From Calidifontibacillus erzurumensis (lineage in GTDB: Bacteria; Bacillota; Bacilli; Bacillales; Bacillaceae_J), in assembly GCF_013303125.1 (NCBI RefSeq), contig NZ_JABTTE010000016.1, positions 1 to 64,000 of the forward strand: a DNA stretch of 64,000 bases. Direction: 5' to 3'. Positions 53,456 to 61,657 of this stretch are shown piece after piece (within the stretch, counting starts at the first letter, position 1; each line of letters starts with the position of its first letter). The position numbers and the translations under genes were made by a program. The notes beneath the pieces were generated by a model that was given only the letters and a program-made list of their open reading frames with translations, was not told where the DNA came from and ran no database searches.

Positions 53456-54907
53456 ATGACAATGTTTCATGAATTAGGAATTAGCGAACAAGTAATGAAA
53501 TCAATTCAAGCAATGGGTTTTGAGGAAGCAACTCCAATCCAAGCTGAAACGATACCTGTCTCATTAAAAGGGAAGGATGTCATTGGCCAAGCGCAAACGG
53601 GTACTGGAAAGACAGCAGCTTTTGGTATTCCGATGGTTGAAAAAATTGATGTGAAAAATCCTCAAATTCAAGGAATTGTTGTGGCTCCAACACGGGAGTT
53701 GGCAATCCAAGTTGCGGAAGAGTTGAATCGAATTGGACATTTTAAAGGGGTTAAAGCATTGCCAATTTACGGCGGACAAGATATTAACCGCCAAATTCGC
53801 GCTCTTAAAAATAAACCGCATATTATTGTTGGGACGCCTGGTCGTTTAATTGACCACATAAATCGGAGAACAATCCGTTTGAATAATATACAGACCGTTG
53901 TTTTAGATGAAGCAGATGAAATGCTGAATATGGGTTTTATTAGTGATATTGAGGCTATCCTTAAAGAAGTGCCGACCGAGCGCCAAACGTTGCTGTTTTC
54001 TGCAACAATGCCGGATCCGATTCGTAAAATCGGCGAGAATTTTATGAAAGATCCGGTCTTAATAAAAGTAAAAGCAAAAGAAATGACTGTTCCCAATATT
54101 GAGCAATATTATATTGAGATGCATGAAAAGAAGAAGTTCGATGTATTAACCCGATTATTAGATATGGAATCTCCAGAACTAGCCATTGTTTTTGGTCGGA
54201 CAAAACGACGCGTTGATGAGTTAAGTGAAGCACTTAATTCAAGAGGTTATGCTGCAGAAGGGATTCATGGGGATTTAACACAAGCAAAAAGGACTTCTGT
54301 TTTGAATAAGTTTAAATCAGGAACTATTGAAGTGCTTGTAGCAACGGATGTAGCAGCCCGTGGTTTAGATATTTCTGGTGTGACACATGTGTATAACTTT
54401 GATATTCCGCAAGATCCGGAAAGTTATGTTCACCGGATCGGAAGAACAGGACGTGCTGGAAAAACAGGGCTTGCCTATACTTTTGTAACCCCTAGAGAAA
54501 TGGGGCAGCTAAAAAATATCGAGCGAATAACAAAAAGGACGATGGTCCGCAGACCTATTCCTTCTTTGGATGACGCTTTAGAAGGTCAAAAGAGAATTAC
54601 TGCGGAAAAAATTCTTTATACTATACAACATGAGAATTATTCATTTTATAAGCATTTAGCTGAAGAATTGCTTGATGAACATGATTCAGTAACAGTTGTT
54701 GCTGCAGCGATCAAATTGTTAACAAAAGAACCTGATACTACGCCTGTACATCTAACAGAAGAAGCACCAATTATCGTAAAAGAGAAAAAACGAGATAATC
54801 GTAGACGTGAGACAGGAAAGAGTCGAATGAAAGCAATCCACAACCGGAGTGGAAGAGGGCGCAGCACAAGTACTGGCAGTGCAAGGAAAAAAACATATAA
54901 TAAATAA
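53456..54907 (+). CDS. cshA: DEAD-box RNA helicase CshA-like
   Basis: This 483-residue ATP-dependent RNA helicase has the Q motif, motif [13 protein letters not shown] (VLDEADEML), SAT, ARGLDI and HRIGRTGR. The C-terminal domain (about 370-430) and basic Arg/Ser/Thr-rich tail ([20 protein letters not shown]) match Bacillus CshA-type cold-shock helicases of the degradosome. ATG 53456 is used, preceded by a weak TTAGGGAG. A terminator and GC-rich repeat array follow. Confidence 0.9.
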   Translation: MTMFHELGISEQVMKSIQAMGFEEATPIQAETIPVSLKGKDVIGQAQTGTGKTAAFGIPMVEKIDVKNPQIQGIVVAPTRELAIQVAEELNRIGHFKGVKALPIYGGQDINRQIRALKNKPHIIVGTPGRLIDHINRRTIRLNNIQTVVLDEADEMLNMGFISDIEAILKEVPTERQTLLFSATMPDPIRKIGENFMKDPVLIKVKAKEMTVPNIEQYYIEMHEKKKFDVLTRLLDMESPELAIVFGRTKRRVDELSEALNSRGYAAEGIHGDLTQAKRTSVLNKFKSGTIEVLVATDVAARGLDISGVTHVYNFDIPQDPESYVHRIGRTGRAGKTGLAYTFVTPREMGQLKNIERITKRTMVRRPIPSLDDALEGQKRITAEKILYTIQHENYSFYKHLAEELLDEHDSVTVVAAAIKLLTKEPDTTPVHLTEEAPIIVKEKKRDNRRRETGKSRMKAIHNRSGRGRSTSTGSARKKTYNK

Positions 54908-54917
54908 ATGCGCAATA

Positions 54918-54966
54918 AAAGGCACCTTAAGCCGACCATCAATCGGTTTAAGGTGCTTTCTTTTTT
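54918..54966 (+). terminator. Intrinsic terminator after cshA-like gene
   Basis: AAAGGCACCTTAAGCCGA pairs with TCGGTTTAAGGTGCTTT around a short loop and is followed by a T run. Confidence 0.92.
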
Positions 54967-54984
54967 AAGAAATATCTGCATGGC

Positions 54985-55267
54985 GGTGCCAGCCCCCTCT
55001 GGTGTACCGTCTGCGGCACCGTCTGTGGTGTGGTGTCAGCCCCCTCTGGTGTACCGCCTGTGGCACCATCTGTGGTAGGGTGCCAGCCCCCTCTGGTGTA
55101 CCGCCTGCGGTACCATCTGTGGTAGGGTGCCAGCCCCCTCTGGTGTGCCGTCTGCGGCACCGTCTGGGGTAGGGTGCCAGATCCCTCTGGTGTACCGTCT
55201 GCGGCACCATCTGTGGTGTGGTGCCAGACCCCTCTCCTGTACCATCTCCGGCACCATGTCCGTCCCT
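54985..55267. repeat. GC-rich 47-bp tandem repeat array (set 2)
   Basis: Six units of 47 bp start with GGTGYC at 54985, 55032, 55079, 55126, 55173 and 55220; the interval is exactly 47 each time. Each unit has GGTGCCAGCCCCCTCT, a GGTGTACCG palindrome-like core and GGCACC, so GGTGCC/GGCACC can form a hairpin. The last unit grades into the related sequence of set 1 (CTGACCCCTCTCC-like). The array sits between convergent stops of the helicase and gerC. 47 is not a multiple of three, so the overlapping open frames are not genes. Confidence 0.95.
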
Positions 55268-55272
55268 CACTT

Positions 55273-56448
55273 TTAATCAGATAGTTTTTCAGTTATAGGT
55301 ATATTACGATCTCTTTCTCCATGAATAATTTTTACTTTGACGTAGACTTCCAAGCTATCCTCATTTAATGGTATTTTTCCGTTTTGTTCAATTTTTTTCC
55401 AAATACGGACGTTTCGGCGATATAATTTTTCAGATAAGCGAAAAATATCAAAATCGTTATCAAGTCCTCTAACAAAAGTTTCTTTAATTTCATTTTCAAT
55501 TCTTTTTCTTACTTTGTTATTAATTTTTTTCAAAGGTTCTTTTTTAACAATTTCCCTTATTCTGCTAATAATTTCAACGTTCATCTGAAAACGAATGAAC
55601 TGGCCGTTTTTTATGATTGGTTTGTATTTTACTTTTACTTGGTCAACTAGTAGACTAACATGAGTTGGACCATGGTTTACAGTTATTTCCTGTCTTGTTG
55701 CGTCTTTGTTTGTCCATCTTATTCCATTTATTTCATTAATAATAAAATCCTTTACATTGTTATTTGCAACAAAAAATGCACCATATATTTCAACGACTTG
55801 TGTAGGCTCTTTGTCAGTTTGCCACTTATCTTTTTTGGTCAATTTAACATAAGGTATTTGGACTTGATGAGGAGGTTCATTTAATTTAATTAATAATTCC
55901 CTTAAAGTAATTGGATTAATGAGTGAATTTTGTCTATAGGTTGCTTTTGGATCAGTAAGGCGCGATAGAGCAATCGACATTTCTAATTGAGGAAGTGTTT
56001 TTAACAGATCAAATAACGGCTCCTTTGTACCATAAATCCAAGTATTATAACGTGTTTCATGATATCTGCTAATTACTCCAAGAGTCCCTACGATCGCACC
56101 GTCTTTTTTTAGTGCATTTTCTGAAAAAATAATATAAGCTAAATGTCCCCAATAAATTCTTCGTGACGTCGAACGATACACATCAAAGAAAGCATCATTG
56201 ATTGTTTTTCCATCACCGCGTCCAACGACAACATGAATATTCGCTTCCCCTCCAGTTGCTTCAGATTTTGCTAGCGAGGAAGGATTAATAATCTGTAAAT
56301 AAACATAATATCTGTCATCTTTATAATCTACACCTAATCCATGAACGTAAATCATTCTTTCAGGTTCATTCGCGTCCCAGCACCCAGTTAATAAAATAAG
56401 TATCAAAAAATTTATTAATAAAAGAGAACCCCTTTTAAAAAAACTCAT
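55273..56448 (-). CDS. gerC: Germination protein, Ger(x)C family lipoprotein
   Basis: This 391-residue lipoprotein has a type II signal (LILLTGCW, Cys about residue 23) and the GerC pattern WDANEPERMIYVHGLGVDYKDD, with a long C-terminal domain that ends in VKVKIIHGERDRNIP. It is the third protein of a germinant receptor and anchors on the outer face of the inner spore membrane. Its start overlaps the upstream GerA-type gene stop by four bases. It is last in the operon, followed by the GC-rich repeat array. Confidence 0.92.
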   Translation of the reverse strand: MSFFKRGSLLLINFLILILLTGCWDANEPERMIYVHGLGVDYKDDRYYVYLQIINPSSLAKSEATGGEANIHVVVGRGDGKTINDAFFDVYRSTSRRIYWGHLAYIIFSENALKKDGAIVGTLGVISRYHETRYNTWIYGTKEPLFDLLKTLPQLEMSIALSRLTDPKATYRQNSLINPITLRELLIKLNEPPHQVQIPYVKLTKKDKWQTDKEPTQVVEIYGAFFVANNNVKDFIINEINGIRWTNKDATRQEITVNHGPTHVSLLVDQVKVKYKPIIKNGQFIRFQMNVEIISRIREIVKKEPLKKINNKVRKRIENEIKETFVRGLDNDFDIFRLSEKLYRRNVRIWKKIEQNGKIPLNEDSLEVYVKVKIIHGERDRNIPITEKLSD

Positions 56449-57929
56449 GTTGAGCCACCCTTTTTCGTTTGATCAGATGGGCGCAAAGAACTTGGCCGAC
56501 TTTTATTTGTTTTTTCAGGAACTTTGAAGATTGATTTAAATATGTTTTTTATGCTAAGTCTTGATGCAACTTGCAGGTAAGGGACACCAAATGAGTGAAC
56601 TCGACCAATAATGATTGCCAAAAAGTAAAGTGAAACGAACAATCCTAAAAAACCAAAAAGTGAAGCTGTAATGATCATAAAAATACGAATTAAAGAAACA
56701 ACACCTGTTAAAGTTTGATTGACTAGTGTAAAGGTCGCAATCGTTGATGCAGCAATAATCACCAGCATAGCAGGACTTGTTAATCCTGCTCGTATGGCTG
56801 CATCTCCTATTATTAGACCGCCAATCACACTAAAAGTTTGTCCAATTGATAAAGGGAGCCGCATTCCAGCCTCCTTAAACATCTCAAATAATAACAGCAT
56901 AAGAATTGCTTCCAAAGCGGTTGGGAGTGGAACACCTTTTCTTGCTTCGACAATGGTTGCTAATAAAGTAAAAGGGATTTGATTTTGATGAAATGAAGTT
57001 AAAGCAACCCAAAATGCCGGTAAAAGAACTGCAATTGCAACTGCAACAAGCCTTATCAATCTTTCAAAAGAATTATAAAAAAAGCCCGTTTCCGTGTCTT
57101 CCGCAGTTTTCAACAAAAAGAATAAATTGACTGGTGTAATAAGTGCATGGGATACACCATCAATCAAAATAACAAACCGACCATTTAGCAAAGCTTGTAC
57201 AGAATAGTCAGGTCTTCCGGTGCTGGTATAACGAGGAAATATGGAAATAAAATTTTCATCTATTAATTCTTCTAGTTGTGTACTGCTATAAAGTCCGTCA
57301 ATATCAATTGAATCAATTTTCCTTCGAATGTACTTAAGAACTTCTTTATTTGCGACATCATTTATGTAAAGAAGAAATACTTTTGTTTTCGTGCGCCTAC
57401 CAACTTCGAAGTTTTCACAAACAAATGATGTTGTTGGCAATCTTTTTCGAATTAATGCAAGATTCGTCATTATATCTTCAATAAAGTTATCACGGGGGCC
57501 TTTGAAACTTATTTCTAATGTAGTTTCTTCTGGTTTTCGCTGAGGTTTTTTTGAAATATCGACTGATAAAACGGTGTTATCGGCTTTGAATAATATTAAT
57601 AATTTTCCTGAAAAAACTTCTACCTCTGCTTGTTCTAAAGTTTCAATGGGTTTAACAGAAGGAAGTTGTAATTTTGTAATGGATGAACGATCTTTTCGAT
57701 CTTCAAGAGGTAATTGAAAATATTCATCGAGTCGTGCAGGAACCGTATTATAAAGCATCACATTATCAATCAGACCTGCACAATAAATAAAAGTTACATC
57801 ATTTCCGTGAAAATTAAGAGATGTAAAAACTACATCTAAACATGATTGAAAAGTTTCTTTGAACATATTTTCATTAAGATTTGAACTTTCAGTGGTACGC
57901 CCCTTACCGCTGCCTCTGTTAAACTTCAT
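56445..57929 (-). CDS. gerA: Germinant receptor GerA-type subunit
   Basis: This protein of about 494 residues is the A subunit of a nutrient germinant receptor. It has a large N-terminal hydrophilic domain (about 1-270) and a C-terminal domain with about five membrane helices (LIRLVAVAIAVLLPAFWVALTSFH, then GMRLPLSIGQTFSVIGGLIIGDAAIRAGLTSP, typical for GerA/GerBA). GAGAGGT precedes ATG 57929; the longer frame to 57968 is less likely. It overlaps the gerB stop by 11 bases. Confidence 0.92.
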   Translation of the reverse strand: MKFNRGSGKGRTTESSNLNENMFKETFQSCLDVVFTSLNFHGNDVTFIYCAGLIDNVMLYNTVPARLDEYFQLPLEDRKDRSSITKLQLPSVKPIETLEQAEVEVFSGKLLILFKADNTVLSVDISKKPQRKPEETTLEISFKGPRDNFIEDIMTNLALIRKRLPTTSFVCENFEVGRRTKTKVFLLYINDVANKEVLKYIRRKIDSIDIDGLYSSTQLEELIDENFISIFPRYTSTGRPDYSVQALLNGRFVILIDGVSHALITPVNLFFLLKTAEDTETGFFYNSFERLIRLVAVAIAVLLPAFWVALTSFHQNQIPFTLLATIVEARKGVPLPTALEAILMLLLFEMFKEAGMRLPLSIGQTFSVIGGLIIGDAAIRAGLTSPAMLVIIAASTIATFTLVNQTLTGVVSLIRIFMIITASLFGFLGLFVSLYFLAIIIGRVHSFGVPYLQVASRLSIKNIFKSIFKVPEKTNKSRPSSLRPSDQTKKGGST

Positions 57930-59019
57930 TTGTTTGACCTCTCTCATTTTTTGGTTTGATGAATACAATCATCGTAAGGATGATTGGTAAGGAGAAGAAA
58001 AATATAAATGAAGCAGGTAATATAAACTTCTTTACTAAATAAAGAAATTGAAAATCTGTGATCGGAATTAAAGCCCCACCTGCAATTACTATAGATAGCA
58101 TCAGTAAAAGTAGATTTTTTATTCGGGTGTTTTTTACTTTTATTGTTTCTTTTACTATGAAAAGAAATAAAGAAATGCGTATAAATATCCCTGATAACCA
58201 TTGATAAATAGATAAAAAATCAACATGGTTAATATAGATACCAATCGAAACGAGATTCCATTGTTCGTAAGCTGGGAATCTTTGTTTCTGTGCTTCTTGT
58301 ACTCCAAATTCTGCAATTGCCCCAAGGAGGGGGCCGAGCGTTAAGATTGTTAAGAAAAGAATAGCGATGAATAAATGGCGAAAACGAAATGGTTTCTTTA
58401 TTTTATGTTGAAGTAATAAAAACAAAGTTATCTCCATAACACCAGAAGCTTGATAAAAGACTCCTTCTATTACAGGACGGTACCCATATTCTAACATTGG
58501 CATTATTAAGGAATAGTTTTTAAACTGAATATTTGATATTCCAACAAACAATCCGAAAATGATGATAAAAGTTAGTAGAAGAACATTAATGACGTTCATG
58601 ACGCTGAATTTTGAGATGGAAAGGTACCAACATAATGAAATTATTATCATACTAACAAGAATTTGGGGAGTCTCAGGTAAATAGGCAATTGTTGTCCATG
58701 TAATGGTCTCCCGCAAAGTGACTATAGAAATTAGTGTAAAGTAAATAATCATAATGGATAGAAGAAATAAAGACAACTTTTTGCCGAGTCTATTTTCGAT
58801 CAAGTTAAATATTGATTCGGAATAAGTTTTTTTATGAATGAAAAACAAAAGGGGCGCCCATAAAATTGCAAGCACCATTGTAATAAGTACACTAATCCAA
58901 GCATCTCTTCCCGAAGATGAAATCAAATGATGAATAAGAAATACATGTGTATTGAAACCACTGGCAGTCGTTATTAGAAAAATGATATGAATCGGAGATA
59001 CACGATCTGTATTGTCCAT
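57919..59019 (-). CDS. gerB: Germinant receptor GerB-type permease
   Basis: This 366-residue protein has ten membrane helices and belongs to the spore germination branch of the APC transporter superfamily (HIIFLITTASGFNTHVFLIHHLI, and DAWISVLITMVLAILWAPL). It is the B subunit of a germinant receptor. Unusually it is the first gene in the transcript, before the A and C subunits. The start at 59019 has a GTGAGGGTTAG-like site. Confidence 0.9.
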   Translation of the reverse strand: MDNTDRVSPIHIIFLITTASGFNTHVFLIHHLISSSGRDAWISVLITMVLAILWAPLLFFIHKKTYSESIFNLIENRLGKKLSLFLLSIMIIYFTLISIVTLRETITWTTIAYLPETPQILVSMIIISLCWYLSISKFSVMNVINVLLLTFIIIFGLFVGISNIQFKNYSLIMPMLEYGYRPVIEGVFYQASGVMEITLFLLLQHKIKKPFRFRHLFIAILFLTILTLGPLLGAIAEFGVQEAQKQRFPAYEQWNLVSIGIYINHVDFLSIYQWLSGIFIRISLFLFIVKETIKVKNTRIKNLLLLMLSIVIAGGALIPITDFQFLYLVKKFILPASFIFFFSLPIILTMIVFIKPKNERGQTNEV

Positions 59020-59248
59020 GGTAACTAACCCTCACAATGATTGGATGATTTACAAGCTTATTTTTTGGAAAAGTGAGGAATTTATTCAGAATTAATGGTA
59101 AGGAAAGAAAAATGGGGGTGTAAATTTGAAGAATACGAACAACTGTATTTGTAAGGATTTGTTTTTCTCCTCTGTTAACAGCAATATACCACAGAGAACA
59201 CCCTTCATTTCAATGAAAGGATGAATCGATTAAGGACAAAGGATGCTT

Positions 59249-59329
59249 TTAATAATCTTCTTTATCTAATTGAGATAAAATCTTCTTTACTAAATCATTA
59301 ATTGACACTTCAAATATTTTAGAAAGCAT
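59249..59329 (-). pseudogene. C-terminal remnant of an XRE-type regulator
   Basis: This 26-codon frame reads MLSKIFEVSINDLVKKILSQ and ends LDKEDY, similar to the last helix of an XRE helix-turn-helix protein (pattern xKIFEVSINDLV). An in-frame stop lies two codons upstream, so no N-terminal domain is present. It is probably decayed, but I cannot exclude chance similarity. Confidence 0.4.
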
Positions 59330-59403
59330 CACAATTTATCTACTCAATCTAACAGTATTTAATTGTTAGGCTTCGCACATTTAGAAGGGTGAGAGTAAAA
59401 GAA

Positions 59404-59425
59404 CCTCCTCATTTCGATGAGGAGT
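59404..59425. terminator. Short hairpin, possible terminator
   Basis: CTCCTCATTTCGATGAGGAG forms a tight stem with a TTCG loop. It has only weak T runs on either side. Confidence 0.5.
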
Positions 59426-59509
59426 TATTCAGAAGGTAGGTATAAAAAGGAATCACCATAACATTCTATAAACACCTGCCGGGAGGTAAATACTACTATT
59501 GGAGGTGAA

Positions 59510-60013
59510 ATGATGAAAAAACAAACGCTTATATTATTGGGGGTGTTATTGTTTCCTTGGATTTCTATGCTTTTTATGAGAAAAAGAGAAGTAGAAAAAT
59601 ATCTGTATTCGGTCATTTTTATCTCCTTTTTAACCAAAGCAATCGATAAATTTGGAGAAAAGCGGAAATGGTGGCGGTTTTATAAAGGAATCTCCTTATT
59701 TAATAGCATGGATTTTTTCATTATGGGTCCTTACTTGGTGAGCAGTTTTTGGATGTTGAAATGGTTTTATGGTAAGTTCGTTCGATACTTGGTGATGAAT
59801 GTTCTTATGCAAAGTGTATTTGCTTATTTAGGTGGAGTTGAATACGCCGAACGATTCAAAATCTTTAGGTTAGTTAGAATCTCTAAATGGCAATATATTT
59901 TGAGTACCTTTATTCGAGCGATTGCTTTATATGGATTTCAATATTTCAGTGATTTTTGTGTGAACGGAACAAAAAAAGCAAAAGACTATATTATCAAACC
60001 AAACGGTATATAA
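59510..60013 (+). CDS. Hypothetical small membrane protein
   Basis: This 167-residue hydrophobic, basic protein has about four predicted membrane segments (for example LLGVLLFPWISMLFM and YLVSSFWMLKWFYG). It starts at ATG 59510 or 59513 behind GGAGGTGAAA. No domain or family is recognised. It is monocistronic and followed by a strong terminator. Confidence 0.6.
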   Translation: MMKKQTLILLGVLLFPWISMLFMRKREVEKYLYSVIFISFLTKAIDKFGEKRKWWRFYKGISLFNSMDFFIMGPYLVSSFWMLKWFYGKFVRYLVMNVLMQSVFAYLGGVEYAERFKIFRLVRISKWQYILSTFIRAIALYGFQYFSDFCVNGTKKAKDYIIKPNGI

Positions 60014-60020
60014 ACACACG

Positions 60021-60072
60021 AAAGGGGCTGTGCTAAAGGTTGATTTTCATCAACTTTTCTGACAGCCCTTTA
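60021..60072 (+). terminator. Intrinsic terminator after the hypothetical gene
   Basis: AAAGGGGCTGT pairs with ACAGCCCTTT, with an inner AAAGGTTGAT/ATCAACTTTT hairpin that also pairs well. A short AT-rich tail follows. Confidence 0.85.
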
Positions 60073-60146
60073 AAGAGAATACCAAGCAAAAGCACAGTAG
60101 GGTTCAATGTATGTGTCCAATATTTTGATAGAGTATCATCCTTATT

Positions 60147-60971
60147 TTATTTTGATTCATAAATTAATTGATCAACATCATAAATAACTTCTTCTACATG
60201 ATTATATGGAGGGTCTAATTGAAGGAGACGTCTAATAAGTTGCCGAGCGCGATCAGGTAACACTAACTCTTCTTCCCAACTTTTTTCTTTTTTTGAAACT
60301 GGTGTATAGCCTGAATAAAGTAGGAATAAAATAAAATGTCCTAATGAGTAAAAATCACTTTTATAATGGATCTCTCGTTTTAACTTTTTTTCAATGTCAT
60401 AACCTTTCATCTCGGTATTAAACACATCATTACGCCTATCATCGATAAAACGTGCCAACCCAAAATCTATCACATAAATCACGCCGTCCTTCACCATGAT
60501 GTTTGGTATTCGTAGGTCACGATGAATAATGTTATGACTATGAATATAAGCGACAATATCAAGCACATCACGGAGTATGTGGAATGCATCAATTGCTTTA
60601 AAAACCATCATTTCCTTAAAAATTAAATCTTCAAAGGTTCGTCCATTGACATACTCCATCGTAAAAAAATGATGTCCATTAAAAGTGAAGCTTTCTCCAA
60701 ATTTAGGAATTTGGGGATGGTTTAATAAAGATAAAATATTTTTTTCATTTTCAAATGATAAATGAACTTTCTCTAATTTTTTTCTAGATGGTTTCATTTG
60801 TTTAAGGACGCATACATTATTATTTAAATGATTTTGAGTTAAATAGGTAATTCCATAACTCCCCATCCCTAAACAATCGATAATCGTATATTTATCATTA
60901 ATAATCGTTCCATTTTTAAATGGGCGGTCATAAATAATCGTTTTTAAATTTTGAAGGAAATTATTAATCAT
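60147..60971 (-). CDS. Serine/threonine protein kinase
   Basis: This 274-residue protein has a eukaryotic-like kinase domain: Gly loop GMGSYG (residues 35-40), ATP Lys57 in VCVLKQMK, catalytic loop HRDLRIPN (His150, Asp152, Asn157), and DFG (169-171). No membrane or PASTA region follows, so it is a soluble YrzF/YbdM-like kinase. It lies seven bases after a small His/Ser/Tyr-rich gene and has no clear ribosome binding site of its own, which suggests translational coupling. Substrates are unknown. Confidence 0.9.
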   Translation of the reverse strand: MINNFLQNLKTIIYDRPFKNGTIINDKYTIIDCLGMGSYGITYLTQNHLNNNVCVLKQMKPSRKKLEKVHLSFENEKNILSLLNHPQIPKFGESFTFNGHHFFTMEYVNGRTFEDLIFKEMMVFKAIDAFHILRDVLDIVAYIHSHNIIHRDLRIPNIMVKDGVIYVIDFGLARFIDDRRNDVFNTEMKGYDIEKKLKREIHYKSDFYSLGHFILFLLYSGYTPVSKKEKSWEEELVLPDRARQLIRRLLQLDPPYNHVEEVIYDVDQLIYESK

Positions 60972-60978
60972 TTTTTAC

Positions 60979-61158
60979 TCAACTACTAAAAAAGTCTGAA
61001 AAAAAGCTGCCGCTTTTATATTTTCTTTTATAATGATTATGTCCGTAGCTTGAATGACTGTGGAACCCATGCTTTTTATATATATTTTTTTTATAATCAC
61101 TGCTGCTATAATGATGATGGTTCGAGTTTAGTAATGTCCTTATTATTTTCTTTAGCAT
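60979..61158 (-). CDS. Small His/Ser/Tyr/Lys-rich protein
   Basis: This protein of about 59 residues (MLKKIIRTLLNSNHHHYSSS to FFSDFFSS) has seven His, many Ser and Tyr, and a basic character. GGGAGTAG before ATG 61158 supports this start; the longer frame from 61224 lacks a ribosome binding site. It is just upstream of and coupled to the kinase gene. A phosphorylation substrate or metal-binding partner of that kinase is a reasonable guess, not a finding. No family is recognised. Confidence 0.6.
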   Translation of the reverse strand: MLKKIIRTLLNSNHHHYSSSDYKKNIYKKHGFHSHSSYGHNHYKRKYKSGSFFSDFFSS

Positions 61159-61251
61159 AATATCTACTCCCTTATCGGAATTTAATGTACTTATTTTACG
61201 ATAAAGGTATATGTTAAGTTTCATTTATTGATGATTTTTTCCTAACAAAAT

Positions 61252-61282
61252 AAAAAGATAGTAGGCGACGACTATCTTTTTT
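61252..61282. terminator. Bidirectional terminator
   Basis: AAAAAGATAGT pairs with ACTATCTTTTT around an eight-base loop, with T runs on both strands. Confidence 0.85.
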
Positions 61283-61370
61283 GGAAACTTACTATAAATT
61301 TTAATACTTTCTTAATATCTGAAGTAATTTCTTGAATGTCGGATGAAATGGTTTCATTTAGATTTAGCAT
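61272..61370 (-). pseudogene. Short helical frame, possible remnant
   Basis: The frame reads MLNLNETISSDIQEITSDIK and ends VLKFIVSFQKR (32 residues). It has the look of the end of a helical protein such as an MCP or DUF948-type protein. There is no ribosome binding site upstream, and a stop precedes it, so it is probably a remnant. Confidence 0.35.
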
Positions 61371-61417
61371 TTGTTGTTAAGTTTTGCTATTAACAGAGGA
61401 ATTTTTTTTTAGTAAAA

Positions 61418-61439
61418 AAGCCTAACGCCTAAAAGGCTA
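61418..61439 (-). terminator. Terminator of the ABC operon
   Basis: On the minus strand AGCCT pairs with AGGCT around TTTAGGCGTT, followed by TTTTTT. It lies about 220 bases after the ABC permease stop. Confidence 0.65.
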
Positions 61440-61561
61440 GATGGGCAAAAATTATTTTTTTCTAAAGCTTCCGTGTACCCAGATACAAGTGAGAACCCCA
61501 TCTAAAGCAACAACAAAATACCGTTGCCATTTTGTTTTGTTACTGTCAGCTACTTACGTTG

Positions 61562-61624
61562 TAACCCTAGCAAGCTCCAGAAAGTAATGTCTTATTTGTT
61601 GTTAACCTATTAGGTTGCTAGGGG
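61562..61624. repeat. Near-perfect 11-bp inverted repeat after ABC permease
   Basis: AACCCTAGCAA (61562-61572) faces TTGCTAGGGGT (61614-61624) across 41 bases, with one mismatch. It lies just downstream of the last ABC gene and could be a 3' stability hairpin or a remnant of insertion. Confidence 0.5.
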
Positions 61625-61657
61625 TAAAGCGGGAACGAATGGATTTTAGCCTCACGT

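Larger units (their letters stand above)
59020..59509. other. Intergenic region between gerB and small membrane protein genes
   Basis: No intact gene is supported. It includes a truncated minus-strand frame that resembles the end of an XRE-type helix-turn-helix protein (59249-59329) and a short hairpin (59404-59424). The promoters of the ger operon presumably lie near 59030-59120. Confidence 0.5.
61225..61657. other. Intergenic region between small gene and ABC operon
   Basis: No intact gene is supported. It contains two terminators (61252-61282 and 61418-61439), a minus-strand remnant frame (61272-61370), and a 12-bp inverted repeat (AACCCTAGCAA at 61562 and TTGCTAGGGGT at 61614). Confidence 0.5.

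Noticed and set aside
54948-55270. Several minus-strand open frames rich in Arg/Pro/Gln across the repeat array
   Set aside because: They come from the 47-bp GC-rich tandem repeat. 47 is not a multiple of three, so the same repeats are read in different frames, and no ribosome binding site is present.
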